A stretch of DNA of 53,485 bases from Acidobacteriota bacterium (lineage in GTDB: Bacteria; Acidobacteriota; Terriglobia; Bryobacterales; Bryobacteraceae): NCBI GenBank assembly GCA_026394055.1, contig JAPKYZ010000035.1, positions 1 to 53,485 on the forward strand. The letters are read 5' to 3'. This document shows, in pieces, positions 31,855-40,626 of this stretch. The notes beneath the pieces are model-generated. The model searched no databases. It was not told the origin of the DNA and saw only the letters and a list, made by a program, of their open reading frames with translations. Both the position numbers and the translations under genes were made by a program. Every line of letters begins with the position of its first letter. Positions within the stretch are counted from its first letter, which is position 1.

Positions 31855-34338
31855 CTATTCGTAGCGCAAGGCGTGGATCGGATCAATCGCGGTGGCACGG
31901 CGGGCGGGCAGAAATCCAGCGAGCGCCGCGGCCATCGCAATGATCAGCGTCGCCCCCGCCAAAGCCGCCAGATCCCACGCCTGCACGCCGAACAGTTGGG
32001 ATTGCACCAGACGTCCCGCGCCATAGGCCAGCGGCAAGCCCACCGCAATGCCCACGCCGGTCACCAGCGCCACTTCGCGCATGACAAGCCACAGCACGTT
32101 GCCGCGTAGAGCTCCCAATGCCATGCGGATGCCAATCTCACGGGTCCGGCGCGCCACCATGAAAGCCATCACCCCGTAGAGCCCCAGCGCCGCCAGCAGC
32201 GTGGCCAACACACCAAATGCCATCGCGAGCCCCGCCACCAGCCGTTCGGTGGTGATCAGCCGGTCAATCTGCGAATCAACCGTCCGCATCTCCGCCACCG
32301 GCATGCCGGCATCAAGGCGCGAGACCTCACGCCGGATCACGCTGCCCAGGGCGGCCGGGTCCATGCCGGCGCGGACATAGTAAGTGAGTTCGCCCAGGGA
32401 ATCGTTCTGTCCGTAGGGCACGTAGACCTGACGCCAGATCTTTTCCTTCATGTTGCCGTGCCGCGCATCCTTCACCACGCCGACAATCTCGATGTCGAAA
32501 GTCTTGGAGCGCCCGAATCGGAAGCGGCGGCCAATCGGATTTTCGTCCTTGAAGAAGTACGACGCGAAGGCCTGATTAACGACAGCCACCTTCGGAGCCG
32601 TCAGGCCGTCGCGATGAGACAGGTCACGGCCACTCAGCATCGGGATGCCGAGCGTGACAAAGTAATTGGGGCCTACCTCCATCGCCAGCGGATTGAGATT
32701 CTCGCCGTCCTTGGGCTGATACCCCTCCACCATCACCGTGCGCGTTTGAATGCAATCTTCCATCACCGCGCAGGAGGTCATACTGGCGCGGGTAACACCC
32801 GGTACGGCGAGCAACCGTTCCTGCAAGCGCTGGTAGAAATCGAGCGTCCGCTGGTTGTTGTAGCTCAGCAACGGAGCGTCCACTTTGAACTGCACCAGGC
32901 TCTCCGTGCGGAAGCCGGTGTCGTTTGATTTCAAGTTGTAGAGGCTCCGCGCAAACAGCCCCGCGCCCGCCAGCAGCAGCACCGACAGCGCCACCTGCGC
33001 GGCAATCAGCCCCTTGCGGAAGCGGACGTGGCTGCCTGAGCCGGAGACGTTGCTGGCGCCATCCTTCAACGCGGGCGTGGTGTCGCGATTGGTGGCGGCA
33101 AGGGCGGGGATCAGGCCGAAGATCAGGCCGGTCATGGCGCTCAACCCGAAGTTGAAAGCCATCACCCGCCAGTCGATCAACTGGCCAAAGCGGACCATGT
33201 CCTCCGGTGAGGCGTTGCCCATCGTGGCGCTCAAGAACTCGGCGGTCCAGGAAGCGACCACCAGCCCCGCGATGCCGCCCATGATGCCCAGGGCCGTGCT
33301 CTCCACCAACAGCTGCCGGATCACGCGGCCGCGGCTGGCGCCCATGGCCAGCCGGATCGCGATCTCCTTGCGCCGCGAGGCCGAGCGCGCCATCAACAGA
33401 TTGGCCAGATTCGCGCACGCGATCAGCAACACCAGGCCCACCATCGCCATCAAGGCAGTGAGCGGCTGGAACAACGCCTCTCGCGGACCGGCGCCTTGGC
33501 TGCCGTCCAGCACCACCAGCTTGTTGTCGAGAAACCGCTTCCGGAACCGCTCCGGCGCGTCCTTCATCAGATCCAGCTCATATCGCAGCTGCTGCTGGTA
33601 AAGCGGGATCAGCTCCGCTTTCACCGCCTCCCGCGTCAGGCCCGGCTGGCGGCGGCCGTAGACGTGCAGCCAGAACACCTGCCGGCTGTCGAGGCCGTCC
33701 CAGGTGGGGGTCAGTTGCTTCTTCATCATTGCCGGCGCCCAGACATCCACCAGCGCCCCTAGATCGACACCATTAAAGCCGCGTTCCGCAATGCCGACCA
33801 CCGTCATCGGCTGACCGTTGATCAACACCTTGCGGTCAACGACATCGGGGTTTCCGCCAAACCGCTGCTGCCAGTAACCATGGCTGAGCACCACCACCGC
33901 ATGCGCACCCGGGGTCTTGTCGTCGTCCATGGTGATCAGGCGCCCCGCCAGTGGCCGGATGCCCAACATGGAAAAATAGCTGCCGGTGACGATGTCGCCG
34001 CGGACCCGCTCCGTCACGCCGCCTTCGGTAAAGCTGAAGGGTGTCAGGTAGTGGCCCATCAACCCGGCCAGCGACTTTGACTGCTCGCGCAACGCCTGAT
34101 ACATGCCGTAGGACCACGCCTTATCGTTCACCGTGAAGCCCATCGTGGGGCCGTCATGGTCCAACTGGACCAGTTCCTGGGGCCGTTCCACCGGCAAACG
34201 CCGCAGCAGAGCCTGGTTCAAAATCGAAAAGATCGCGGTGTTGGCCCCGATCCCCAGCGCTAGTGAGGCCACCGCGACAAGGAAGAACAGCGGGCTCCGC
34301 CGCAGGGTCCGTATGGCGTAGATCAGATCTTGGCGCAT
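31855..34338 (-). CDS. MacB/FtsX-like ABC permease of the acidobacterial 'ADOP' type
   Basis: An 827-residue membrane protein with the duplicated FtsX/MacB architecture. It opens MRQDLIYAIRTLRRSPLFFL (ADOP-typical), followed by a long periplasmic MacB_PCD domain, an FtsX domain with ALMAMVGLVLLIACANLANL and ASRRKEIAIRLAMGASRGR, a second periplasmic region, and a second FtsX domain ending with MVARRTREIGIRMALGALRG. Such permeases export macrolides or lipoproteins, usually with an ATPase encoded elsewhere; none is adjacent. These orphan duplicated permeases are expanded in Acidobacteriota. Confidence 0.92.
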   Translation of the reverse strand: MRQDLIYAIRTLRRSPLFFLVAVASLALGIGANTAIFSILNQALLRRLPVERPQELVQLDHDGPTMGFTVNDKAWSYGMYQALREQSKSLAGLMGHYLTPFSFTEGGVTERVRGDIVTGSYFSMLGIRPLAGRLITMDDDKTPGAHAVVVLSHGYWQQRFGGNPDVVDRKVLINGQPMTVVGIAERGFNGVDLGALVDVWAPAMMKKQLTPTWDGLDSRQVFWLHVYGRRQPGLTREAVKAELIPLYQQQLRYELDLMKDAPERFRKRFLDNKLVVLDGSQGAGPREALFQPLTALMAMVGLVLLIACANLANLLMARSASRRKEIAIRLAMGASRGRVIRQLLVESTALGIMGGIAGLVVASWTAEFLSATMGNASPEDMVRFGQLIDWRVMAFNFGLSAMTGLIFGLIPALAATNRDTTPALKDGASNVSGSGSHVRFRKGLIAAQVALSVLLLAGAGLFARSLYNLKSNDTGFRTESLVQFKVDAPLLSYNNQRTLDFYQRLQERLLAVPGVTRASMTSCAVMEDCIQTRTVMVEGYQPKDGENLNPLAMEVGPNYFVTLGIPMLSGRDLSHRDGLTAPKVAVVNQAFASYFFKDENPIGRRFRFGRSKTFDIEIVGVVKDARHGNMKEKIWRQVYVPYGQNDSLGELTYYVRAGMDPAALGSVIRREVSRLDAGMPVAEMRTVDSQIDRLITTERLVAGLAMAFGVLATLLAALGLYGVMAFMVARRTREIGIRMALGALRGNVLWLVMREVALVTGVGIAVGLPLAYGAGRLVQSQLFGVQAWDLAALAGATLIIAMAAALAGFLPARRATAIDPIHALRYE

Positions 34339-34497
34339 GTCCTGAAACGTGGCACGCGGCCCGCCACGTCTAAATAATTGATTCCACGTGTCAGCTCGAG
34401 CGGCGGCGGTGCTATTGCGGGATTCACTGTCCCGCAGACGAACAGTAGCGGCTTACGCCCAGAGTGTAGAAATTCTCTCTAGACAAGAACAATCCGG

Positions 34498-34528
34498 GTG
34501 ACAAGAAGATCCTGACTGGGAGTATACT
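34498..34528 (+). promoter_or_regulatory. Candidate promoter of the ccm operon
   Basis: TATACT at 34523-34528 lies 18 nt upstream of the ccmE ATG. GTGACA at 34498-34503 could serve as the -35 box at a spacing of 19 nt. The 34339-34546 gap otherwise holds nothing recognisable. Confidence 0.35.
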
Positions 34529-34546
34529 GAATGCGAAAGGCGAAAC

Positions 34547-34984
34547 ATGAATCCGACACTGAAGTTTGGCGGGCTGATTGTGGTGGTTCTGGCGACGCTG
34601 GGTTGGTTGGCGGTGGGCGGCATTGGTGAGTCCAAGTCGTATTACAAGACCATCCCCGAAGTGCGGGCGATGGGCGATAATGCGGCCAAGGCCCGGCTGC
34701 GCGTGGCGGGCGATGTGAAGCAGGGCTCGATCAAGCACATCGGCAAGGAAGTGCACTTCACGATGATCCAGGAAAACCAGACCATGAACGTGGTCTACAA
34801 CGGAACTGAGCCGTTGCCCGACACGTTCCGCGATGGTTCGCAGGCTTTGGCCGATGGCCGCTTGCAGGCCGATGGCACCTTCCATGCCAGCAAGATTCAA
34901 GCCAAGTGCGCCTCCAAGTACGAAGCCAAGCCGGGCGGCGGCAAGCCGGCCGATGCCAGCTACGCACCCAAGCGCGTCAGCTAA
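34547..34984 (+). CDS. ccmE: Cytochrome c maturation heme chaperone, C-x3-Y type
   Basis: Membrane-anchored periplasmic heme chaperone of 145 residues. One N-terminal helix (FGGLIVVVLATLGWLAVGGI) is followed by the OB-like CcmE barrel (LRVAGDVKQGSIKHIGKEVH, VVYNGTEPLPDTFRDGSQAL, FHASKIQAKCASKYE). In most bacteria heme is bound to His in HxxxY; here the motif is Cys121-x3-Tyr125. This matches the C-type CcmE known from some archaea and deltaproteobacteria. It is the first gene of the ccm operon, with a candidate promoter at 34498-34528. Confidence 0.9.
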   Translation: MNPTLKFGGLIVVVLATLGWLAVGGIGESKSYYKTIPEVRAMGDNAAKARLRVAGDVKQGSIKHIGKEVHFTMIQENQTMNVVYNGTEPLPDTFRDGSQALADGRLQADGTFHASKIQAKCASKYEAKPGGGKPADASYAPKRVS

Positions 34985-35016
34985 CTGATCACCACACTGC
35001 GGACTTCTAGGAATCC

Positions 35017-37026
35017 ATGGAAAACCTCGGCGCGCTCTCCCTTGTTCTGGCCTTCTGCTTTGCGGTGTATGCGTTTTTGGGCTCCGTTGTAGGCGCCTGG
35101 AAGCAACGGCCGTTTCTGATCTTGAGCTCACAGCGCGCGGTCTACGCGGTGTGGGGCTTGGTGACGCTGGCGTCGGCGTTGCTGGTGAACGCTCTGTTGA
35201 CCAGTGACTTCCGCTTCGCCTATGTCGCCGCGCACTCCAACCGCGAGATGACCAACAACTTCAAGTTCACCGCCTGGTGGGGTGGACAAGAGGGGTCGCT
35301 GCTGTTCTGGAGCTGGATACTGGCCACCTATTCCGCGGTGGTCGTGTTTAACAGCAAGAACAAGCTGCGCAACATCATGCCGTACGTGGTGGCGACGATG
35401 GCCGTCACGCAGGTCTTCTTCCTCATCCTGAACGCGTTCGTGGTCAGCCCGTTCCAGATGCTCGCCGTCGGCAAGGGCATTACGTCGGTGCCGGATGGCC
35501 AGGGCTTGAACCCGCTGCTGCAGTATTGGGCGATGCAGATCCACCCGCCGATGCTCTACCTGGGCTACGTCGGGTTTGTAGTGCCGTTTGCTTTTGCGCT
35601 GGGCTCATTGATCGTGAAGCAGCCGGGCGATGCTTGGATCCACACGACGCGGCGCTGGACGCTGGTGACTTGGATGTTCCAGACCTGCGGCATCGTGCTG
35701 GGCGCCGGTTGGGCCTATGCGGTACTTGGTTGGGGCGGTTACTGGGGCTGGGACCCGGTGGAGAATGCTTCGCTGCTGCCCTGGATCACCGGCACGGCCT
35801 TCCTCCATTCGGTCATGATGCAGGAGAAGAAGGGCATGATGAAGGTGTGGAACATCGTGCTGATCTCAGCCACGTTCCTGCTCTGCATCCTGGGCACTTC
35901 CTTGACGCGCACGGGCTTGGTGTCGAGCGTGCATGCCTTTGCGCAGTCGCCCATTGGCCCTTACTTTGCGGGCTTCCTGGCGCTGGGTGTCGGCTTCACT
36001 ACCTGGATCATCCTGGCGCGCCTGGACTACCTGAAGAGCGAATCGCAGCTCGAAAGCGTGATGTCGCGCGAATCGAGCTTCCTGTTCAACAATCTGTTCC
36101 TGCTAGCGAGCTGCTTTGCGATCTTGTGGGGCACGCTGTTCCCGGTGATCTCCGAGTATGCGACGGGTGAAAAGGTTTCCGTCGACGCGCCGTTCTTCAA
36201 CCGCGTCAACGTGCCCATCGGGCTGATCTTGCTGCTGTTGACGGGCGTTGGCCCTCTGATCGCCTGGCGCCGCAGTTCGCTCGACCAGCTCCGCCGCAAC
36301 TTCCTGTGGCCCACCGTGGCCATGGTGGTCACCATTGCCGCCTTGGCGGCCAGCGGCATCCATCACATCTACGCGCTGATGTCGTTCGGCCTCTGCGTCT
36401 TCGTCACCTGGACCATCGTGAGTGAGTTCTTCAAGGGCGCCGCGTCCATCCACGCCAAAGATGGCTTGGCCTGGCCGCAAGCGTTTATGGAGCTCACCCA
36501 TCGCAACACGCGCCGCTACGGTGGCTATATCGTGCACATGGGCATCGTGGCCATGTTTATCGGCTTCACTGGTGCGGCGTTTAACCAGGACACGACCGTG
36601 GAAGTGACGATCGGCGAAAAGTTCAAGATCGGCCACTACGAGATTCTGGTGAAGGAATTGAAAGACGGCGACCTGCCGAACTACATCTGGCAACACGCCA
36701 AGCTGGCGGTCTGGAAGAATGGCGAGTTCCTGGGTGAGATGGAGCCGGAGCGGCGCCTCTACAAGGCCAGCCGCCAGCCGGCCAGCGAAGTAAAAATCCG
36801 CCGCCGCATGAACGAAGATCTCTACATCAACTTCGCTTCGACCAGCGAGGATTCAAAGAAGGCCGTTCTGCAGGCCTACATCTTCCCTCTGGTCAGCTGG
36901 ATCTGGGCTGGCTTCTGGGTGGTGTTGATCGGCACCTGGGTCTGCCTGGTCCCCTCGAAAGTAAAGCGCGAGTATCCGAAGACGGAAGTGGTTGGCATCG
37001 CGACGAAAGACAATGTCCCGGTTTAA
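35017..37026 (+). CDS. ccmF: Cytochrome c heme lyase CcmF
   Basis: A 669-residue polytopic membrane protein that transfers heme from holo-CcmE to apocytochrome. The tryptophan-rich WWD domain is visible: GWGGYWGWDPVENASLLPW. Conserved periplasmic histidines are found in QIHPPMLYLGYVGF and in FLHSVMMQEKKG. About a dozen transmembrane segments precede a C-terminal periplasmic domain (about 520-630). It lies 32 nt after ccmE and overlaps ccmH by 14 nt. Confidence 0.95.
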   Translation: MENLGALSLVLAFCFAVYAFLGSVVGAWKQRPFLILSSQRAVYAVWGLVTLASALLVNALLTSDFRFAYVAAHSNREMTNNFKFTAWWGGQEGSLLFWSWILATYSAVVVFNSKNKLRNIMPYVVATMAVTQVFFLILNAFVVSPFQMLAVGKGITSVPDGQGLNPLLQYWAMQIHPPMLYLGYVGFVVPFAFALGSLIVKQPGDAWIHTTRRWTLVTWMFQTCGIVLGAGWAYAVLGWGGYWGWDPVENASLLPWITGTAFLHSVMMQEKKGMMKVWNIVLISATFLLCILGTSLTRTGLVSSVHAFAQSPIGPYFAGFLALGVGFTTWIILARLDYLKSESQLESVMSRESSFLFNNLFLLASCFAILWGTLFPVISEYATGEKVSVDAPFFNRVNVPIGLILLLLTGVGPLIAWRRSSLDQLRRNFLWPTVAMVVTIAALAASGIHHIYALMSFGLCVFVTWTIVSEFFKGAASIHAKDGLAWPQAFMELTHRNTRRYGGYIVHMGIVAMFIGFTGAAFNQDTTVEVTIGEKFKIGHYEILVKELKDGDLPNYIWQHAKLAVWKNGEFLGEMEPERRLYKASRQPASEVKIRRRMNEDLYINFASTSEDSKKAVLQAYIFPLVSWIWAGFWVVLIGTWVCLVPSKVKREYPKTEVVGIATKDNVPV

Positions 37027-37471
37027 GCGTTTGTTTCCCTTGGTGCTGGTGGCCTGGGCGCTGGGCGCGCAGAACGCGTCCATGATGATCAACCCGGACG
37101 TGCGGCGGGTGGGCTCCAAGCTGGCGTGCCTGTGCGGCAGTTGCAAGAACACCGTCGGCGATTGCCAGATGATCGGCTGCGGCTATTCTTCGCCCGCCCG
37201 CACCGAGATCGTCAAGCTGGCCTCGATGGGCGCGAGCGACGAGAACGTCATTGCGAAGTTCGTGCAGCGGGAAGGCATCAAGGCACTGGCGGTGCCGCCC
37301 TCGTCCGGCTTCAACCTCTCCATCTGGATCATGCCGATCGTGATGTTGATGCTGGGCCTGTATGCGATCTACGTCTACATCCAGCGTTACCGCCGCCCCG
37401 CCCCTGCTCCTATTGCCGTCGCGCATCGCTTCCACGAGATTGCCGCGAAGGATCTGGATGGCCTTGAATAG
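37013..37471 (+). CDS. ccmH: CcmH-family apocytochrome thioreductase
   Basis: A 152-residue membrane protein. A signal/anchor (LFPLVLVAWALGAQ) precedes the CcmH domain with KLACLCGSCKNTVGDCQMIG: Cys41 and Cys44 are the LxCxxC-type redox pair, with additional cysteines at 39, 51 and 56. A transmembrane helix follows (IWIMPIVMLMLGLYAIYVYI). CcmH keeps apocytochrome CXXCH cysteines reduced. The start at 37013 overlaps the end of ccmF. Confidence 0.88.
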   Translation: MSRFKRLFPLVLVAWALGAQNASMMINPDVRRVGSKLACLCGSCKNTVGDCQMIGCGYSSPARTEIVKLASMGASDENVIAKFVQREGIKALAVPPSSGFNLSIWIMPIVMLMLGLYAIYVYIQRYRRPAPAPIAVAHRFHEIAAKDLDGLE

Positions 37472-37762
37472 ATGCTGCTGATTGCCGTTGCTGTTCTCGT
37501 CACCGTAGCCGTGCTGGTCATGACGCTCGCGATTCGCGACAAGGACCTGCCGGTGCCCGAGCCGCTGTCGCCCTTCATTCACCTCGATGAGCGCAAGGCG
37601 CGGATCTATGAGAACCTCCGGGATCTCCAGTTTGAGCTTCGCCTGGGCAAGTTGTCGGATGAAGACTACGCCTCCTCCAAGAAGGCCCTGCAACAGGAGC
37701 TGGCCCAGGTGCTGGCGGAAACCGAAGCGGTGAAGGCATCGCTCCAAAAGAAGACCGCATGA
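37472..37762 (+). CDS. Small CcmI-like membrane protein
   Basis: A 96-residue protein with one N-terminal transmembrane helix (MLLIAVAVLVTVAVLVMTLA) and a coiled-coil cytoplasmic or periplasmic part (YENLRDLQFELRLGKLSDED, then KALQQELAQVLAETEAVKAS). The phrase 'L-DL-FE-R-GKLS-EDY' is typical of the short CcmI-like proteins found in ccm operons of acidobacteria and deltaproteobacteria. It starts directly after ccmH and overlaps the next gene by 4 nt. It probably holds apocytochrome near the heme lyase. Confidence 0.72.
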   Translation: MLLIAVAVLVTVAVLVMTLAIRDKDLPVPEPLSPFIHLDERKARIYENLRDLQFELRLGKLSDEDYASSKKALQQELAQVLAETEAVKASLQKKTA

Positions 37763-38427
37763 AACGTCCCTCGCTGCCAGGCGCCCTTCCCCTTCTCATC
37801 ACCCTTGCCATCGCCGGTACGGCGGCCTTGGGCCAAACCAAGGTCACCCAGCACATGATGCTCTATGAGCCCACCGGCACCGATCTCAATGTCGCCGAGA
37901 CGCTGATCATCGAAGGCTCGGGCAAAGTACAGATCGTGCTGCCCGCCGATGCTGAGATCAAAGGCACGCGCGGCGGTGAAGTCAAGAAATCCGGCAAGCC
38001 CGGCATCTGGGATGTCACCGTGAAGGCCGAAGGGCCGGAGACGCGGGTCGACGTCAACTGGACCATGCCCTTCATCACGCCGGAAGACATCTCCGGCCGC
38101 ATCCTGCATGGCGGCGGACCGGTGCGGATGGTGTTCCCCAAGGGCGTCAAAGTGACGGGCGCCGCGCTGGAATCAAACGGCACGGAGCCCACCACCATGG
38201 CGTCGATCTTCACGCTGAAGGGCGCCACCTACAAGATCTCGCTCGATGGCGCGGGTACATTGCGGGCCGAGCGTCCCGCTGCCGCCGCTGAGCCGGAGGC
38301 TGAAGGGCCGACCATCCAGCAGATTCTGCCGCGCTTCTATGACCGGCTCAACTGGGTGCTGGGCCTGACGTTTGCCATCCTGGCCGCGGGCTTCATCCTC
38401 AACTACCGGGCGCAGCCCAAGGGCTGA
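37759..38427 (+). CDS. Membrane protein of unknown function in the ccm operon
   Basis: A 222-residue protein with a signal peptide (LPLLITLAIAGTAALGQ), a beta-rich extracytoplasmic domain (residues about 25-175), a proline/alanine/glutamate linker, and one C-terminal helix (WVLGLTFAILAAGFILNYRA). It is not a classic Ccm component. Its position between the CcmI-like gene and ccmA, with start and stop overlaps on both sides, implies a role in cytochrome c maturation or its assembly. No family is recognised. Confidence 0.75.
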   Translation: MKRPSLPGALPLLITLAIAGTAALGQTKVTQHMMLYEPTGTDLNVAETLIIEGSGKVQIVLPADAEIKGTRGGEVKKSGKPGIWDVTVKAEGPETRVDVNWTMPFITPEDISGRILHGGGPVRMVFPKGVKVTGAALESNGTEPTTMASIFTLKGATYKISLDGAGTLRAERPAAAAEPEAEGPTIQQILPRFYDRLNWVLGLTFAILAAGFILNYRAQPKG

Positions 38428-39053
38428 TGGGCAGCCCCCTTATGCAGGGCAACGCCGCTATGCTGGGCGCGCAAGGCGTGTGGCGCTACTTTGGCGACTT
38501 CCCCGCCCTGCGCGACATCACCTTTGAGATCGAACCCGGCGCCTGCGTCGCCCTGCTAGGCCACAACGGCGCGGGCAAGACCACGCTCTTGAAACTGCTG
38601 GCCCGGCTGGCGGCACCGCAGAAGGGCAGCATCACTGCCCCCCCACTCACCGAGACCGGCTATCTGGGCCATGGCCTGGGCCTCTACGAGGATCTTTCCG
38701 CGCTCGAGAATCTACGCTTCTGGGGAGAGCTGCACGGCGCCCCGGCGGAGGCCTCCAGCCAGTGGCTAAAGCGGGTCGAGCTAGACCATGTGGCCACCGC
38801 GCCAGTGCGGCAGTTCTCACGCGGCATGCGGCAGCGTGTGGCACTGGGCCGGGCGTTCCAGCATTTCCCCAAGCTGCTGGTGCTCGATGAGCCGTTCACG
38901 GGGCTTGATGAACGCTCAGTGAAGTTGCTGCAGGAAGTGCTGCGCGAGGCGCTGGAACGGGGCTCCACCATCGTGCTGTCGAGCCACCAAATCCCCGAAG
39001 TGATGGCGCTCGCCACGCGCACCTTGAAGCTCGACCGGGGGCGCTTGGTATGA
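38427..39053 (+). CDS. ccmA: Heme exporter ATP-binding protein CcmA
   Basis: A 208-residue ABC ATPase. Walker A is GHNGAGKTT, the signature is RQFSRGMRQRVALGRA and Walker B is LLVLDEPFTGLD. CcmA with CcmB and CcmC releases holo-CcmE for heme delivery. The start ATG overlaps the previous stop by 1 nt (TGATG); a start 15 or 33 nt later is possible. Its stop overlaps ccmB (ATGA). Confidence 0.93.
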   Translation: MGSPLMQGNAAMLGAQGVWRYFGDFPALRDITFEIEPGACVALLGHNGAGKTTLLKLLARLAAPQKGSITAPPLTETGYLGHGLGLYEDLSALENLRFWGELHGAPAEASSQWLKRVELDHVATAPVRQFSRGMRQRVALGRAFQHFPKLLVLDEPFTGLDERSVKLLQEVLREALERGSTIVLSSHQIPEVMALATRTLKLDRGRLV

Positions 39054-39733
39054 GCGCCGCACCTTCCTTGCTGAGCGCCGCCTGGCAGATCGCCCGCAAA
39101 GACTTGCGGCAGGAGCTGCGCGGTAAGGAATCACTGAACGCCGCGCTGTCACTGACCGTCGTCCTGCTGATCCTGTTCAGCTTCGCATTTGACCCGGCCG
39201 CGGAAGATTCCAAGCAATGGTCCGGCGGACTGCTGTGGCTGGTCTACAGCTTCGCCGGAGCGCTGATCGTCAACCGCAGCTTTGCGCGAGAGCTAATGAA
39301 CGATTGCCTGGAGGCGCTGCGCGCGTCGCCCGTGCCGTCGAGCGCGCTCTTCCTCGGCAAAGCCGTCGCCTGCTTCCTCATCCTGATGGGTGTCGAGCTG
39401 ACCGCTCTGCCCGCCTTCTGCGTCTTCTACGGCGTCTCGCTGCTGGGCGCGCCGGCAACCTTTATCGCGACGCTGGCGCTGACGACATGGGCCGTGACGG
39501 TGCTCGGCACGATGTTCAGCGCCCTCACGGTGAACCTGCATATGCGGGAGCTGATGCTGCCCGTGCTGGTCTATCCGATGCTGATCCCGCCGCTGGTGGC
39601 GGCCATCGAGATCACCCGGGGCGTCATCACGGGCGAGCCGGTACCGGAGATCTGGTTCCGGCTTCTGATCGGCTTTGATATCATTTTCACGGCCTTGGCC
39701 GTTGCCTTGGCCGAGGTGGTTTTAACCGACTGA
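39050..39733 (+). CDS. ccmB: Heme exporter permease CcmB
   Basis: A 227-residue polytopic membrane protein of the CcmB family with six hydrophobic segments. Typical features are the N-terminal AWQIARKDLRQELRGKESLN, the FDPAAEDSKQWSGGLLWLVY region, and LMLPVLVYPMLIPPLVAAIE. It is the membrane partner of the CcmA ATPase. Confidence 0.92.
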   Translation: MSAAPSLLSAAWQIARKDLRQELRGKESLNAALSLTVVLLILFSFAFDPAAEDSKQWSGGLLWLVYSFAGALIVNRSFARELMNDCLEALRASPVPSSALFLGKAVACFLILMGVELTALPAFCVFYGVSLLGAPATFIATLALTTWAVTVLGTMFSALTVNLHMRELMLPVLVYPMLIPPLVAAIEITRGVITGEPVPEIWFRLLIGFDIIFTALAVALAEVVLTD

Positions 39734-39748
39734 CCATCTGACAATCTC

Positions 39749-40438
39749 ATGCGCGAAAAACTACTCTACGGATTGGGTCTAGCGGCCATGCTTTATCTGG
39801 TCCGCAATCTCTATGTCATCTTCCTGGTGCTACCGGACGAACTGGCACAAGGCGCAATTTATCGGGTGTTTTACTTCCACTTGCCCGGCTACTTCACGGC
39901 AGCCATCTGCTACCTGCTGGCCGGCATTTTTAGCGCGATGTATCTGATCACGCGCAAATGGAAGTGGGATTCACTCGCCGCGGCGATCACTGAAGTGGGC
40001 CTGCCGTTCGCCGCGATGAACCTGATCACCGGCATGATCTGGGGCCGCATCATCTGGGGCATCTGGTGGACCTGGGACCCGCGCCTCACCTCCGCACTCA
40101 TCTCGGCCTTGATCTATGCCGGGTACCTGATGTTGCGCCAGGCGATTCCAGATCCGACAGAGCGTGCGAAGAACTCGGCCGTCATGGCCATCTTCGCCTT
40201 CACCAGCGTCATTTTCACCTACAAGTCGAATGAGTGGTTCCGGACGCAGCATCCGGGTCCGGTGCTTTCTATCCGGACCGGCGGCGGCACCATCGACCCG
40301 CAGATGGAATGGATGTTGGCCCACAATCTGTTGGCGCTGCTGTTGCTGGCCGGGCTGCTTCTTGCTATCCGGTGGCGGCAGGAAGAACGTCAACGCGAGA
40401 TCGAATCATTGCGCCGGGAGGCATTGTCGTTTTCATGA
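39749..40438 (+). CDS. ccmC: Heme handling protein CcmC
   Basis: A 229-residue polytopic membrane protein that loads heme on CcmE. The tryptophan-rich WWD motif is GRIIWGIWWTWDPRLTSALI, and a conserved His lies in FYFHLPGYF near the first loop. Six transmembrane helices are present. It begins 15 nt after ccmB and overlaps ccmD. Confidence 0.94.
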   Translation: MREKLLYGLGLAAMLYLVRNLYVIFLVLPDELAQGAIYRVFYFHLPGYFTAAICYLLAGIFSAMYLITRKWKWDSLAAAITEVGLPFAAMNLITGMIWGRIIWGIWWTWDPRLTSALISALIYAGYLMLRQAIPDPTERAKNSAVMAIFAFTSVIFTYKSNEWFRTQHPGPVLSIRTGGGTIDPQMEWMLAHNLLALLLLAGLLLAIRWRQEERQREIESLRREALSFS

Positions 40439-40596
40439 TTGAAGCACGCAATTTTACCTACATGTTTTACGGCTTCGCCGCCGCCTGGACGGTGATTGTG
40501 ATCTATGTGATCACGCTGGTCACCCGCGAGAAAAAGCTGGGCCAGGAAGTGGCGACGCTGAAGAAGTTGATCGCCGAGAAAGAACAGTCGCGCTAG
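40435..40596 (+). CDS. ccmD: CcmD-like small membrane protein
   Basis: A 53-residue protein with one transmembrane helix (MFYGFAAAWTVIVIYVITLV) and a charged C-terminal helix. Size, topology and position directly after ccmC, with an ATGA overlap, match CcmD, which stabilises the CcmABC-CcmE complex. It is the last ccm gene; an unrelated Tat-exported protein follows after 30 nt. Confidence 0.8.
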   Translation: MIEARNFTYMFYGFAAAWTVIVIYVITLVTREKKLGQEVATLKKLIAEKEQSR

Positions 40597-40626
40597 TCCG
40601 CTGACTTGAAGTGGAGAACATACCCC

